From contig JAGXRK010000063.1 in the NCBI GenBank assembly GCA_018335755.1, positions 1 to 64,000 on the forward strand: a stretch of DNA of 64,000 nt, written 5' to 3'. The stretch is from Ignavibacterium sp. (GTDB lineage: Bacteria > Bacteroidota > Ignavibacteria > Ignavibacteriales > Ignavibacteriaceae). Below the pieces are notes generated by a model, which was not told the DNA's origin, made no database searches, and saw only the letters and a program-made list of their open reading frames with translations. Position numbers and translations under genes: made by a program. Every line of letters begins with the position of its first letter. The first letter of the stretch is position 1. Positions 32,738 through 42,634 of this stretch are shown piece after piece.

Positions 32738-35308
32738 CTATTTCATCAAGATCATTTTCTTTGTTGCATTAAATGTACTACCGTCTTTAGCCAACGCTGT
32801 GAGTTTATAATAATAAATTCCACTTGAAAATCCGGCAGCATTAAATTCAAACTCGTGTCTTCCACCGCTTAAACTATTATTTACTAACTCAGCAACTTTT
32901 TGTCCGATTGTATTAAATATTTCAAGAGTTGCATCAGCATCAATCGGAAGCTCGAAGCTGATTTTTGTAGTTGGATTAAATGGATTTGGATGATTTTGGT
33001 TCAATGTAAACTGAGTTGGCAGTTCAACATCAACCGAAATAATGTTTGAATAAGAGAAAGTACCGTCATAATCAATCTGTTTTAACCTATAAAAAAATGT
33101 TCCAACTTTTACATTATCATCTGTAAATGAGTATTCACTTTGGTTTGTGGTAGTACCCATTCCTTTTAAGAATGCAATTTCATTAAAAGAAAAGCCATTA
33201 GAACTTTTTTCAACGCTAAAGCCATTGTTATTGGTTTCAGTAGCTGTTTTCCATTTAAGCATAATGCCATTTAATGATGCTTCTGCTATAAAAGAAACAA
33301 GTTCAACAGGAATAGCTTCATCAATAGTAAAATTAACATTGGAAATATCGAAGAAAACATTTCCCACAGCTTCAACTTTTATTCTTGCAGTATTTGTTTC
33401 ATTATCCGGTAGTATAACCACTTCTGTTCCATCGTTAGGAGTATTCGATGCAAGTGTGTAAGCATAAGTATTTCCTCCGTCCACTGAAAGCAGAATATTT
33501 ACATTTGAAACATTCACAGGGGATGCATTCGTATTTGCAACATTCCAGGTAACAGCAATCGGAGATAGTCCCGGAATTATAACATTAGTGTTTGGATAAG
33601 TTACGAGAAAAGGTCCTGCAGCATTTGAAACAGTATAATTAATTTGTGCATAATCAACCCCGCCGCCAGCAGGCCGATTATCTCTTGCTACTAACCTGAA
33701 TCTTAAATTTCTACTGTAAGAAGGAAGAATTTCACCAATGGTCTGAGTATTATTCAACAAATTTTGTATTCTTGGAAAAGTTCTTGTTGGTGTACTGACA
33801 GGATTAAATACCCTGAAAATAGGTGCATCACCGCTTGGAGAATTGGGATGCCCAGCTGGTCCTAAATCCCATTCCTCCCAGCTATAAGTAAGCGGATCAT
33901 TATCCGGATCAACAGCTGAACCGGTTAATGCGAAGGGTGTATTTATTGGAATAGCGAATCCACCTGCCGGTACTGTAACTACCGGGGCATTATTTCCTGT
34001 ATTTGTTACAACAGGACAACCGCTTCCGCTGCCAAAATTTGTATAGGCAACTATTTGGTCAAAACTTGCTACATGAAAATGTGGGTCACTAAAATTCTGG
34101 AGATTCTGAGGGCTGCAAATACCTGCGTAAGCCATAATAGTTGATCCGCTGCCAGGTTCATATGCAGTTGCCGGATTTCTGTTGCTTCCGGAACAACTTC
34201 CAGCACTTCCATTAAATGTATGATGAGCACCAAATTGATGACCCATCTCGTGAGCAACATAATCAATATAGAAAGGATCACCGATAGGTTGTGGTAACCC
34301 GGTAACACCACCTGCTTTATTAGAAGTACAAACAACTCCAAGGTAAGCTACTCCGCCTCCTCCGGTGCTGAAAACGTGGCCAATATCAAAATTAGCATTA
34401 CCAATAACTGAACTAAGATTGCTTATGTTCTGACCCAACATAGTACCACCATTAAAATTTGAATAAGGATCAGTGTTAGGATCTGTATAGATTATTAAGT
34501 TATTATTTGCAACCAGAACCATTCTTATAGCAAGTTCAGTTTCATAAACACCTGTTACTCTGTTCACAGCCGTTACAACTGCCGCTAAACCCAGAGCAAC
34601 GGTTCCACCATGGAATTGTGTGTACTCCCCTGTTGCAGCACAAGCCAAACGGTAAGTTCTTAACTGGGGTCCTGTGGGTGTTTCAATTCCGCCTTCAAGA
34701 AGGAAGTTCATCTCATCAAGAATATTTCCCTCAATTATAACTTCACACGTTCTTTCGAAATCCTCTTTTATATAATCAGCTACAAAATAACTTATATAAT
34801 TTTCTATATCGCCATGGTTATGCGGATCAATAAAGTAACTTCCGTTTACTGACCTGACCATTGCATGAAAACCATGGGGTGTAAAATCAAATCTTACCCA
34901 GGCGTATTCATCATCTATACCTATTCCAACGTAAGTTCTTATTTCTGGGTAAATTGCTTGTAATTCATCTTCCATAACCGGGGATTCTACGAAATAATAA
35001 CTATTTATTTTTCCGTCTGGTGTAGGCAGTTCAATTACTGATGTTGAATTCTTTAATGATACATTTTTTTCCAAAGGAGCATTGTTTAATAAATTACCAA
35101 ATTTCTGGAGATCAAGTTTAACAGTTCTATAATTTTGAGGAATAATTAATTTCTCACCTATTAACTGAATCGAAGACTCTTCAACATCATGCCATAATTC
35201 CAATCTGCTTGTCTGAGCGAAGGAGATTGAAGTAAGAAGCAGTATTGAACAAAATAGCTTAAGAGAAGCTATTTTTTTTATGAATAGAACCAGTAAGAAT
35301 TTTTTCAT
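32738..35308 (-). CDS. Secreted M12B/reprolysin-type metalloprotease with T9SS tail
   Basis: 856 aa. N-terminal signal sequence ending about residue 32 ('LLLTSISFAQ'). Propeptide-like region to about 210, then a metzincin catalytic domain with HExxHxxGxxH at 353-363 ('HEMGHQFGAHH') and a Met-turn 'TIMAYAG'. This matches the reprolysin-like proteases common in Bacteroidota. An Ig/cadherin-like and a fibronectin-like region follow ('PVELVSFIAEASLNG'), then the sorting domain ('LNQNHPNPFNPTTKI', His in place of Tyr). AAGGAAAAG supports the start. A secreted endopeptidase. It lies just outside the element, downstream of nothing obvious. Confidence 0.93.
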   Translation of the reverse strand: MKKFLLVLFIKKIASLKLFCSILLLTSISFAQTSRLELWHDVEESSIQLIGEKLIIPQNYRTVKLDLQKFGNLLNNAPLEKNVSLKNSTSVIELPTPDGKINSYYFVESPVMEDELQAIYPEIRTYVGIGIDDEYAWVRFDFTPHGFHAMVRSVNGSYFIDPHNHGDIENYISYFVADYIKEDFERTCEVIIEGNILDEMNFLLEGGIETPTGPQLRTYRLACAATGEYTQFHGGTVALGLAAVVTAVNRVTGVYETELAIRMVLVANNNLIIYTDPNTDPYSNFNGGTMLGQNISNLSSVIGNANFDIGHVFSTGGGGVAYLGVVCTSNKAGGVTGLPQPIGDPFYIDYVAHEMGHQFGAHHTFNGSAGSCSGSNRNPATAYEPGSGSTIMAYAGICSPQNLQNFSDPHFHVASFDQIVAYTNFGSGSGCPVVTNTGNNAPVVTVPAGGFAIPINTPFALTGSAVDPDNDPLTYSWEEWDLGPAGHPNSPSGDAPIFRVFNPVSTPTRTFPRIQNLLNNTQTIGEILPSYSRNLRFRLVARDNRPAGGGVDYAQINYTVSNAAGPFLVTYPNTNVIIPGLSPIAVTWNVANTNASPVNVSNVNILLSVDGGNTYAYTLASNTPNDGTEVVILPDNETNTARIKVEAVGNVFFDISNVNFTIDEAIPVELVSFIAEASLNGIMLKWKTATETNNNGFSVEKSSNGFSFNEIAFLKGMGTTTNQSEYSFTDDNVKVGTFFYRLKQIDYDGTFSYSNIISVDVELPTQFTLNQNHPNPFNPTTKISFELPIDADATLEIFNTIGQKVAELVNNSLSGGRHEFEFNAAGFSSGIYYYKLTALAKDGSTFNATKKMILMK

Positions 35309-35415
35309 AATTCTTTTCCTTTTGTGTTAGTGAAATGTTTATTACTTAAAAACTTTGAATGCTCTAATCTAAGTTATAAGATAAAAAGAAAAGTTATTAT
35401 TCAAAAGAATGGACA

Positions 35416-35444
35416 ATAAAAAAGCCGCTTTTTAAAGCGGCTTT
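35416..35444 (-). terminator. Terminator of the cytochrome operon
   Basis: Stem AAAGCCGCTTT/AAAGCGGCTTT within 35421-35444, with a minus-strand T-run, 20 bases after the last cytochrome gene's stop. Confidence 0.9.
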
Positions 35445-35463
35445 ACCAGGTAATACCTAAAAT

Positions 35464-36318
35464 TTAATTACCAAACACATTAATAACTCCATTAATATGC
35501 TTTGATCTGTCTGAAATATTACCAAGGTTATCAACAATACCAGTATGGCAGTTTGCACACTCTGTAATTGTATAGGGCTGATGACCCAATGGTGGTATAC
35601 CATGACAGGAACCACACTGAGCTTGTGATCCTGATGGGTCAAATTGATTCCACTTTACCAGAAAATTGTTGCCACGCATTGTTGGTGCTGTGTAAATCCA
35701 CGGGGAATTTGATGAATCTCTGTAAAAAACGAAATTACCATGGCAATAAGTATCAGAACAGGTATTATTCTGAAAATTATAGTTTGGGCTTACACCTTGT
35801 GCTATTGCCAAAGCTCCGAAATTAATTTCTGCTTTATTATCATCACCTAAGTGACCTTCAGAATACAGGCCTGAGGGTACAATGTGACAATTTGAACAAC
35901 TAATATCTGCACCTATTTTATTATTGTACAGATGAGAAACATGTGCGCCAACACCGGGATAATTTTTATCGATACTCTCATTTAATGCCCTTGGAGGAGC
36001 TATACGGGAAGGATCGGCAAAATCGCCGTGACAGGTATTACAAGCTTCAGGTCCATTGGGTTGAGTATGACACGTTAGGCAGCTTGCCTGAACAACACCC
36101 CCGGAATAGTCCCCGGCATGGCATTGTGCGCAGTTTTTCATTGACCAATTATTATCTCTGATTATTTTGCCATGAAAAACATCAGAAATAGGATTATTAA
36201 TACCTTTTTCGTGATAACCCGGCAATTCAGGTTTTGTTATATCTTCATTAATATCGCTGCAGCTAATCAGGATTACTGAAGTTAAAAAAGCTGTTATGAA
36301 AATTATTATGTACTTCAT
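35464..36318 (-). CDS. Seven-heme c-type cytochrome lipoprotein
   Basis: 284 aa from the ATG at 36318, where a lipoprotein signal follows (lipobox-like LISC); the longer in-frame start would overlap the upstream gene. Six CxxCH heme motifs (CAQCH, CLTCH, CNTCH, CSNCH, CGSCH, CANCH) and one CSDTYCH, a CX4CH variant. This arrangement is typical of Geobacter-like outer-membrane cytochromes with irregular heme sites. As a lipoprotein it is probably on the outer membrane, maybe facing outside, as the terminal electron-transfer component. Last gene of the four-gene electron-conduit operon. Confidence 0.9.
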   Translation of the reverse strand: MKYIIIFITAFLTSVILISCSDINEDITKPELPGYHEKGINNPISDVFHGKIIRDNNWSMKNCAQCHAGDYSGGVVQASCLTCHTQPNGPEACNTCHGDFADPSRIAPPRALNESIDKNYPGVGAHVSHLYNNKIGADISCSNCHIVPSGLYSEGHLGDDNKAEINFGALAIAQGVSPNYNFQNNTCSDTYCHGNFVFYRDSSNSPWIYTAPTMRGNNFLVKWNQFDPSGSQAQCGSCHGIPPLGHQPYTITECANCHTGIVDNLGNISDRSKHINGVINVFGN

Positions 36319-36341
36319 TGATTTTCCGTAATTAATTTCTT

Positions 36342-37547
36342 TTAAATACCGTGACAATAGTTACAGAATCCTGCTGTAACCTGAGATTGCGGTGTTGCAC
36401 TTGTATGACAATTATAGCAAATCGAACCCATACTATCGTGCCAATCACCTCTATCGTTTTTCATAAATCCAAGTGTATGAGTTTTGGGGTTCGTACCTTT
36501 TATACCGTCACTATCAAGATGACATGTTATACAAGTTGGGTCAGCACCATTAACATCATGACAGGAAGCACATCTTTCGATATCTCTTCTCGCAAGCACA
36601 GCATGATCACCACCGCCGGTTCCTACACCAATGGTTTTGAAAGTAGTCTTTAAATGAGAGGCTGGTACAATTCCACCTAATGCATAATCTCCGCTTCCTT
36701 CAGCAAAGTGACAAGCAGCGCAGAATGATTCAACCCGGTGACAGCTCTGACATTCGGATGTTTTACCTTTTGAATCAATACCATGTGTAAAACGGTAATT
36801 CAAATCATGCACGCGGGTTATTGCCTGTTGCCTTACACCATCAACAAAATTACTTGGAACATAGGGTTTGTAGAAATTATCAGGCATATTATTTTCAGTA
36901 ATACCTGTTGTTCCCACGTGACAATCGCTGCAGCTCTGATTATCGTGGCACATCATACAATTTGCGTCAAAAGCAGAAGCTGAAAACTTGTGAGTTCTCA
37001 TAAAGCTTACAACTTTATGATCCTGAGGTAAAAGATTTGCGGTTGATATATGACATGATTCACAGGCATTTGATGCAACAGAAATATCATTATGGCAGGA
37101 GTAACACTGATCCATCGGAGGATTTTTTCCTGCTGCCTGCCAGCTATAATCAACTTCCGTAAATCCCTGATGACAATCAATGCATTGCATAGATGAATTT
37201 TTCAGGTGAAAGCTGTGATCAAAAATCAATTCAGATTTTTTTCTGACAAGAGGCTCATACTTATCCTCATAATGACAGGTATTACAATCATCTGTATTAT
37301 CCATCTCGTGACAACTTTCGCAGCTCTGGTGATTTGGAAATTGTAAATTTACAAGGCTTGTAGAATTTACAACTGCTGAATGGCAATCTTCGCAGCTTAC
37401 AAGGTCTGCGTGAAGCTGATGAGAAAATTTTATTATGCCTTCATTAGATGCACTATAGTTAAAAAACTTGCTTCCGTTAAAAGCAGAAAAGGCCATAATA
37501 ACTATAAATGCAGCTGAAATTATTAAATAGACTTGTTTTATTTTCAT
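36342..37547 (-). CDS. Fourteen-heme c-type cytochrome
   Basis: 401 aa. One N-terminal membrane anchor or signal segment (8-24, 'LIISAAFIVIMAFSAF') and 14 CxxCH motifs spread to the last residues (final 'CNYCHGI'). Several extra His residues lie near the motifs, suiting bis-His ligation. Likely a periplasmic or outer-membrane-plugging cytochrome that passes electrons through the barrel encoded at 37561. The start has only a weak ribosome site and lies 13 bases after the barrel gene's stop, in keeping with translational coupling. Confidence 0.92.
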   Translation of the reverse strand: MKIKQVYLIISAAFIVIMAFSAFNGSKFFNYSASNEGIIKFSHQLHADLVSCEDCHSAVVNSTSLVNLQFPNHQSCESCHEMDNTDDCNTCHYEDKYEPLVRKKSELIFDHSFHLKNSSMQCIDCHQGFTEVDYSWQAAGKNPPMDQCYSCHNDISVASNACESCHISTANLLPQDHKVVSFMRTHKFSASAFDANCMMCHDNQSCSDCHVGTTGITENNMPDNFYKPYVPSNFVDGVRQQAITRVHDLNYRFTHGIDSKGKTSECQSCHRVESFCAACHFAEGSGDYALGGIVPASHLKTTFKTIGVGTGGGDHAVLARRDIERCASCHDVNGADPTCITCHLDSDGIKGTNPKTHTLGFMKNDRGDWHDSMGSICYNCHTSATPQSQVTAGFCNYCHGI

Positions 37548-37560
37548 AATACTGTATTCG

Positions 37561-38829
37561 CTATAAATTTAGATTGAACCAGTGATTTAGTTTAAACAAG
37601 AACCTTAGATCATTCTTGTAAATTTTATTATTCATATACTGCGCCTGAAGATCAAAAGAAAGCAACCTTAGTGGTCTGTAGTTAACGCCTGCTAACAAAG
37701 ACATAAGGTCATTAGCCTCACCACCTTTGACTAATTTGTAGCTGGTATAGGATACTCCGAGCGAAGGTGTTATCATACCATCAAGAACTGAATAAGCTGA
37801 ATAAAGAGATACTGCATCCATCTCGCCGGCATATCCAAAAGTTTTGCGATAGTTCAAAGTGCCATACCTGGTAGCTAATCCTAAAGCTAATCTGCTTGAG
37901 TTATCGTCTTTATAGGTTACATATCCAAACTTTCCTATAACGGTAAAGTTTTTATCGATACGATAGTCCCCTCCTAGTTCAATTTCCTGAGTATTTCCGT
38001 AATCAAATACTGTGAAGATTGAATTATATCGGATTCGCGGTTCACGAAAATTGTAGTATACATTAATACCTAAATTTTCTACCTGTTCGTATCGTGCATC
38101 AACTTCAATTTTTGAAGTCTGATTAAAATTTAAATCATAATCATAACGGGTATCAATAGAAACAAGACCTTTCATAAAAAATGAAGCTTCGCCTGAAAGA
38201 AATTCATACTGATTAGATTTATTTTCAATAAGAACTGTTATAGGATTAAGATTGGGATCTAATCTTAATGCGAAATAATCTTTAGGTTTAAAGTTTTTAT
38301 TTATATAACCAATTGCAAACCTGAAATTTTCAAGCGCAGAAGTACTTAATTTTCCGCCAAGAATATAATTATCCTCCCAGTTCTCAATGAGTTTTAGTTC
38401 CTGGTAGGCAGGAACATTTCCTCCATAAAAACCGGAGAGTTGAACATCCCATTTACGTAATATTAGGGATGCACCATCAAAAACTCCTCCGGCAACACTA
38501 TTGAATAATGGCTGCCTTCCTAATTTAAAGGTACCAATATCCAGAATTTTCCTTGCCTCGAAATAGAGATTGTAGAACCTTAGTCTCGGATCATCAATCA
38601 TTTGGATGGCAAAATCATGTTCTAAATTGAGGTAAGATCTGATGGAGAAATTCTCATAGTTCATATTCAGATTTAACATCTGGTAGGTTCGAAGATGTGT
38701 TTCGGATACGTTAGATGTATCATATCTTTCAAAACTATAGAGCGAACTGGAGAATCTTCCGTTTATGTTCTGCGCGTAAAGAGGGATTGATACGGCGAAC
38801 ATTAAGCAGATGAAGATTATTTTTTTCAT
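37561..38829 (-). CDS. Outer-membrane beta-barrel of a porin-cytochrome complex
   Basis: 422 aa. Signal peptide 1-19 ('FICLMFAVSIPLYAQ'). Alternating hydrophobic/polar strands through the whole protein and a C-terminal aromatic-hydrophobic end ('LNHWFNLNL') typical of outer-membrane barrels. No specific family name could be assigned, but its place between a 4-heme and a 14-heme cytochrome gene is the porin-cytochrome (PCC/Mtr-like) layout. It would form the sheath in which a cytochrome crosses the outer membrane. Confidence 0.8.
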   Translation of the reverse strand: MKKIIFICLMFAVSIPLYAQNINGRFSSSLYSFERYDTSNVSETHLRTYQMLNLNMNYENFSIRSYLNLEHDFAIQMIDDPRLRFYNLYFEARKILDIGTFKLGRQPLFNSVAGGVFDGASLILRKWDVQLSGFYGGNVPAYQELKLIENWEDNYILGGKLSTSALENFRFAIGYINKNFKPKDYFALRLDPNLNPITVLIENKSNQYEFLSGEASFFMKGLVSIDTRYDYDLNFNQTSKIEVDARYEQVENLGINVYYNFREPRIRYNSIFTVFDYGNTQEIELGGDYRIDKNFTVIGKFGYVTYKDDNSSRLALGLATRYGTLNYRKTFGYAGEMDAVSLYSAYSVLDGMITPSLGVSYTSYKLVKGGEANDLMSLLAGVNYRPLRLLSFDLQAQYMNNKIYKNDLRFLFKLNHWFNLNL

Positions 38830-38862
38830 ATTACTCTACTTTTACTGTAACAATATATATAG

Positions 38863-39405
38863 TTAATCCTTTTTTACAGGGTGTTTAATTAATTCCCAGG
38901 CTTCACCAAAATCCATTGGCACATGGGTAGGACTTTCAATATTATGACAACCTATACAAAAATCTTCAAGATTTTCGTGATAGATTAATCCATTTTCAAT
39001 TGACTTCTGTCGGTCTTTCATTATGCTCAAAGGTTTGTAATCAGATCCTGGTCCGTGGCAGGTTTCACACTGAACCCCGTCTTCAATTTTGAACTTAGAG
39101 CCTAGTAAAGAAGCATCTACATTATACCCGGAAGCATGACATTTTAAGCAATCAAAAGTTTCAACAGCAGGAGTGTTAAATCCTTTTTCTTTAGCAATAG
39201 CGTCAGCTTCCTCGGTTTTAAGAGTTTCATAAGCTTTAGCGTGCTTACTGTTCTGCCAGATAGAAAGCTGTAAGCCTTGCTTTTCGGTTTTGTGGCACAT
39301 TGCACAATCTTTAACACCTATAAAGGAATACTCTTTCTGGGCGTGAATAGTTAGATAAGAAATTAGGAAGAAGGTTAGCAACAAAAAGTATTTATTGAAC
39401 AACAT
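38863..39405 (-). CDS. Tetraheme cytochrome c554-like protein
   Basis: 180 aa. Signal peptide 1-22 and four heme motifs: CAMCH (about 33), CLKCH, CETCH with 'CETCHGPGSDYKP', and CIGCH. 'SKHAKAYETLKT' and 'CETCHGPG' are characteristic of the cytochrome c554/NapC-like family. A periplasmic electron carrier likely feeding the outer-membrane conduit. It has the strongest ribosome site of the operon (AGGAGGTG) and is its first gene. Confidence 0.92.
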   Translation of the reverse strand: MLFNKYFLLLTFFLISYLTIHAQKEYSFIGVKDCAMCHKTEKQGLQLSIWQNSKHAKAYETLKTEEADAIAKEKGFNTPAVETFDCLKCHASGYNVDASLLGSKFKIEDGVQCETCHGPGSDYKPLSIMKDRQKSIENGLIYHENLEDFCIGCHNIESPTHVPMDFGEAWELIKHPVKKD

Positions 39406-39733
39406 AACACCTCCTAATAAATAGTGTTTTTAAATTTCATTTAAAATATATGAAGAAAAATTGTAAAAGAAACGATTTTTTGTAGTTTTTATTTAAGCTA
39501 AATCTAAATAGTGAGATTAAAATTTATATTTATAAATACTAAGTATTATATAGCGAGGAGAGCTTCCGTCAATTGAAATTACTTAACTAAACTTAGTTTA
39601 AAGAATTTCTACGACTTGTATAATTTTTATATCTTAAAAGATAGTTTATTAATTACTTTGAATTTCTGTTTATATTCATATAGTACAGCTTAATAATCAA
39701 GTTTATATTTTTTTAAGAAATGAATAAAAAATT
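39406..39733. other. Divergent intergenic region
   Basis: About 330 AT-rich bases between the cytochrome operon and the SET-domain gene. Expected to contain both promoters. No operator or RNA was identified. Confidence 0.5.
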
Positions 39734-40138
39734 ATGCGCACAGTAAAAGAAAAAATAGAGAATTATATTTTAGTAAAGACATCTCAATTACACGGAAACG
39801 GAATTTTCACTTCAATATACATTCCAGCACGCACACGAATTCTCAAAATAAGCGGTGAAGTTATCTCCGGTAATGAATGTGAACGACGGGAAGAAGAAGA
39901 AAATAATGTTTATATATTTTGGAATGGCGACGATTGCTATATAGATACCGCATTAACTGATAAAATAAAATACATCAATCACAGGTGCGACTATAATTGC
40001 GATGTTATTGATGGCGAGGATAATAGTTTATATTTAATATCTTCAAGGGATATTCTGCCAGGTGAAGAGTTGACAATTGATTACGGCTACGATGAAATTT
40101 ACAATTATTGTTCTTGTGTGAGCTGCGATAACAAATAG
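39734..40138 (+). CDS. Small SET-domain protein
   Basis: 134 aa, a complete minimal SET domain. 'LHGNGIFTSIYIPARTRI' is the N-SET motif (usually GxGxFA). 'INHRCDYNCDV' corresponds to the NHSCxPN AdoMet-binding motif, with Arg in place of Ser. 'GEELTIDYGYDE' holds the catalytic Tyr. A post-SET-like Cys cluster 'CSCVSC' ends the protein. Known activity of the family: protein lysine N-methylation. Target unknown. Gene stands alone, convergent with typA. Such bacterial SET genes are often thought to derive from lateral transfer, but nothing here shows the donor. Confidence 0.88.
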   Translation: MRTVKEKIENYILVKTSQLHGNGIFTSIYIPARTRILKISGEVISGNECERREEEENNVYIFWNGDDCYIDTALTDKIKYINHRCDYNCDVIDGEDNSLYLISSRDILPGEELTIDYGYDEIYNYCSCVSCDNK

Positions 40139-40149
40139 CAGTTATTTTT

Positions 40150-41973
40150 CTATTGTTCTGATTCAGCTCGCTTCATTTTAAGTTTAGCGTTTTTTCTATC
40201 AAGTTCTGTAAGATATTTTTTTCTTATCCGAATATTTTCAGGAGTAACTTCAACGTATTCATCATCACTTATCCATTCAATCGCCTGTTCCAGAGTCATA
40301 ATTTTCGGCGGTTCTAATCGGATTGCTTCATCTGCACCTGATGCTCTCATATTTGTAAGCTGTTTTGTTTTAGTAACATTAACGTACATATCATTGCTCC
40401 TGCTGTTTTCACCAACAACCATTCCCTCATAAACCTTTGCACCTGGTTCAACAAAAAACTCAGTTCTTTCCTGCAGTTTATACATAGCATAACCTGAAGC
40501 AATTCCATTTTCCATACAAACTAATGCTCCACGGGTTCTTACAGGAATATGCCCTTTATATGGTTCATATCCATTGAAATTATGATGCAGAATTCCGGTT
40601 CCTTTTGTATCAGTTAGAAATTCAGAACGATAACCTATCAATCCCCTGGCGGGAATTATAAATTCCAATCTTACATTCTGATTGAAATTTATCATGTTCT
40701 TCATCTCCCCTTTTCTTTTACCAAGTTTTTCAATAACTACACCTACAAACTCCTCTGGAACATCTATGATCAGATGTTCCATAGGTTCAGATAAAACATC
40801 AAGAATTCTTTTATATATAACCTGAGGTCTGCTTAGTTGAAGTTCATATCCTTCACGTCTCATATTTTCAATCAGAATAGCTAAGTGAAGTTCTCCTCTA
40901 CCGCTTACTTTAAATGCATCCGGTGAATCGGTCATCTCAACAGTTAAACTTACATTGCTTCTTAGTTCTTTTGATAATCTTTCACTTATATTCCGTGTAG
41001 TGACATACTTACCCTCTTTTCCTGCAAAAGGAGAATTATTTACAATGAAATTCATAGATATGGTAGGTTCATCAATCTGAACTACCTTTAATGGTTCAGG
41101 ATTTAACATACTTGCAATGGTGTCGGATATATCGACATCTTCTAATCCGGCAATTGCTCCAATATCTCCGGCAGTTATTTTGTCTACCTCAATCCTTTTG
41201 ATATTTTCAAAAGTGTATAGCTTTGTAATCTTAGCATTTGATTTTGCTCCATCCCTGGTTATAACTATAACATGATCACCATTTTTAAGGACTCCACTGT
41301 TCACTCTACCAATACCTATCCTTCCCAAATAGTCATTATAATCAATTGCTGATATAAGCATCCGGAATGGTTCGTTAATATCATTTTGGGGAGATGGAAC
41401 ATTTTTAACTATTACATTAAATAATGCATTAAGGTTATCAGTTTTATCATCCAGACTTATCTGTGCAATTCCCTGTTTTGCAATTGTATATACATATGGA
41501 AAATCAAGCTGATCCTCATTTGCCCCTAAAGAAACAAAAAGGTCAAACACTTCATCTAAAACTTCATTTGGTCTTGCGTCTTTACGATCAATTTTATTAA
41601 TAACAACTATAGGTTTAATACCTAGCTCTAATGATTTTTTTAGCACAAATTTAGTCTGAGGTAATGGTCCCTCGGCAGCATCCACTAAAAGTAATACTCC
41701 ATCAACCATCCTGAGGGTTCTTTCAACTTCACCGCCAAAATCAGAGTGACCGGGTGTATCAATAATATTAATTTTATAGTCACCGTAAATCACACTTAAA
41801 TTTTTAGCAAGAATAGTTATTCCTCTTTCGCGTTCAAGCGCATTTGAATCCATAATTCGGGTTTCCACCTGCTGGTTAGCCCTGAAAGCTCCTGTTTGAG
41901 ATAGCATATGATCAACCAGAGTGGTTTTTCCATGATCAACGTGTGCAATTATTGCTATGTTTTTTAGCTTCAT
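40150..41973 (-). CDS. typA: Ribosome-associated GTPase TypA/BipA
   Basis: 607 aa, standard length. G1 'AHVDHGKTTL', G2 in 'ERGITILAKN', G3 'DTPGH', G4 'NKID'. Domains: GTPase 1-200, EF-Tu domain II-like to about 300, EF-G III- and V-like to about 480, and the TypA-specific C-terminal domain ('YVNVTKTKQLTNMRASGADE'). It is a translational GTPase that binds 70S ribosomes and helps ribosome assembly under stress and cold. Confidence 0.98.
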   Translation of the reverse strand: MKLKNIAIIAHVDHGKTTLVDHMLSQTGAFRANQQVETRIMDSNALERERGITILAKNLSVIYGDYKINIIDTPGHSDFGGEVERTLRMVDGVLLLVDAAEGPLPQTKFVLKKSLELGIKPIVVINKIDRKDARPNEVLDEVFDLFVSLGANEDQLDFPYVYTIAKQGIAQISLDDKTDNLNALFNVIVKNVPSPQNDINEPFRMLISAIDYNDYLGRIGIGRVNSGVLKNGDHVIVITRDGAKSNAKITKLYTFENIKRIEVDKITAGDIGAIAGLEDVDISDTIASMLNPEPLKVVQIDEPTISMNFIVNNSPFAGKEGKYVTTRNISERLSKELRSNVSLTVEMTDSPDAFKVSGRGELHLAILIENMRREGYELQLSRPQVIYKRILDVLSEPMEHLIIDVPEEFVGVVIEKLGKRKGEMKNMINFNQNVRLEFIIPARGLIGYRSEFLTDTKGTGILHHNFNGYEPYKGHIPVRTRGALVCMENGIASGYAMYKLQERTEFFVEPGAKVYEGMVVGENSRSNDMYVNVTKTKQLTNMRASGADEAIRLEPPKIMTLEQAIEWISDDEYVEVTPENIRIRKKYLTELDRKNAKLKMKRAESEQ

Positions 41974-42175
41974 ATATCCTTACTATAAGTAATTCAAATT
42001 TAAGGCGACAAATATATGTAAGTGAAGCTGCAGTTACAATGTGAAGTAAATATTGGTGAGTTCAATAACATAGATTGATTTGATGTGCATAATACCAAAT
42101 AGATTTTAATTGTTCCTAAAAAAGAGAATAGTTGGGTTTTAGAGCTTAAGAATAGTAAAGTAAACAGTTCAGCTT

Positions 42176-42466
42176 TTATGTAATTATTTGTGTATGAAGT
42201 GCAATTTCCTCAAGAATGGATGTAACTTTAAGGCAACTTTTTAATGAACCGGAAAAAACAATAGCCTTCCCTTTAACATGTACTTCAAAAGCAAAACTTC
42301 GGGCCTGTTCATATGTGCAGTTTACTGCTTTAATAAGTTGTTCAATTACTTCATCAAAAGTATGCCAGTTATCATTATACAGAACAACCCGACTGGCTTG
42401 CGTAATATCAGTCTTCCGATCCTCAACTATTTCAATTTCCTGCTGTTCTTTGGGTTCCAATTCCAT
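42176..42466 (-). CDS. clpS: ATP-dependent Clp protease adaptor ClpS
   Basis: 96 aa. Core from about residue 27: 'RVVLYNDNWHTFDEVIEQL' matches the ClpS LYNDD region, with Asn-Asp before Trp; 'EVHVKGKAIVFSG' matches the VHxxG helix. ClpS delivers N-degron substrates to ClpAP/ClpCP. An acidic N-terminal extension precedes the core. Stand-alone gene. Confidence 0.92.
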   Translation of the reverse strand: MELEPKEQQEIEIVEDRKTDITQASRVVLYNDNWHTFDEVIEQLIKAVNCTYEQARSFAFEVHVKGKAIVFSGSLKSCLKVTSILEEIALHTQIIT

Positions 42467-42634
42467 AATAAAAATTATAGTTTTGTTGAATTATAAAAAA
42501 TTTTATGACAATTTCAACTGATAGATAATAAAAAAGATGTACAGCACCTAATATTTAACCAATAACATGATTGCTTTTAGATTGATGCATGTTTATATTT
42601 TTATTCAAAATAACAATGAATTTGCGGAGGTCAA

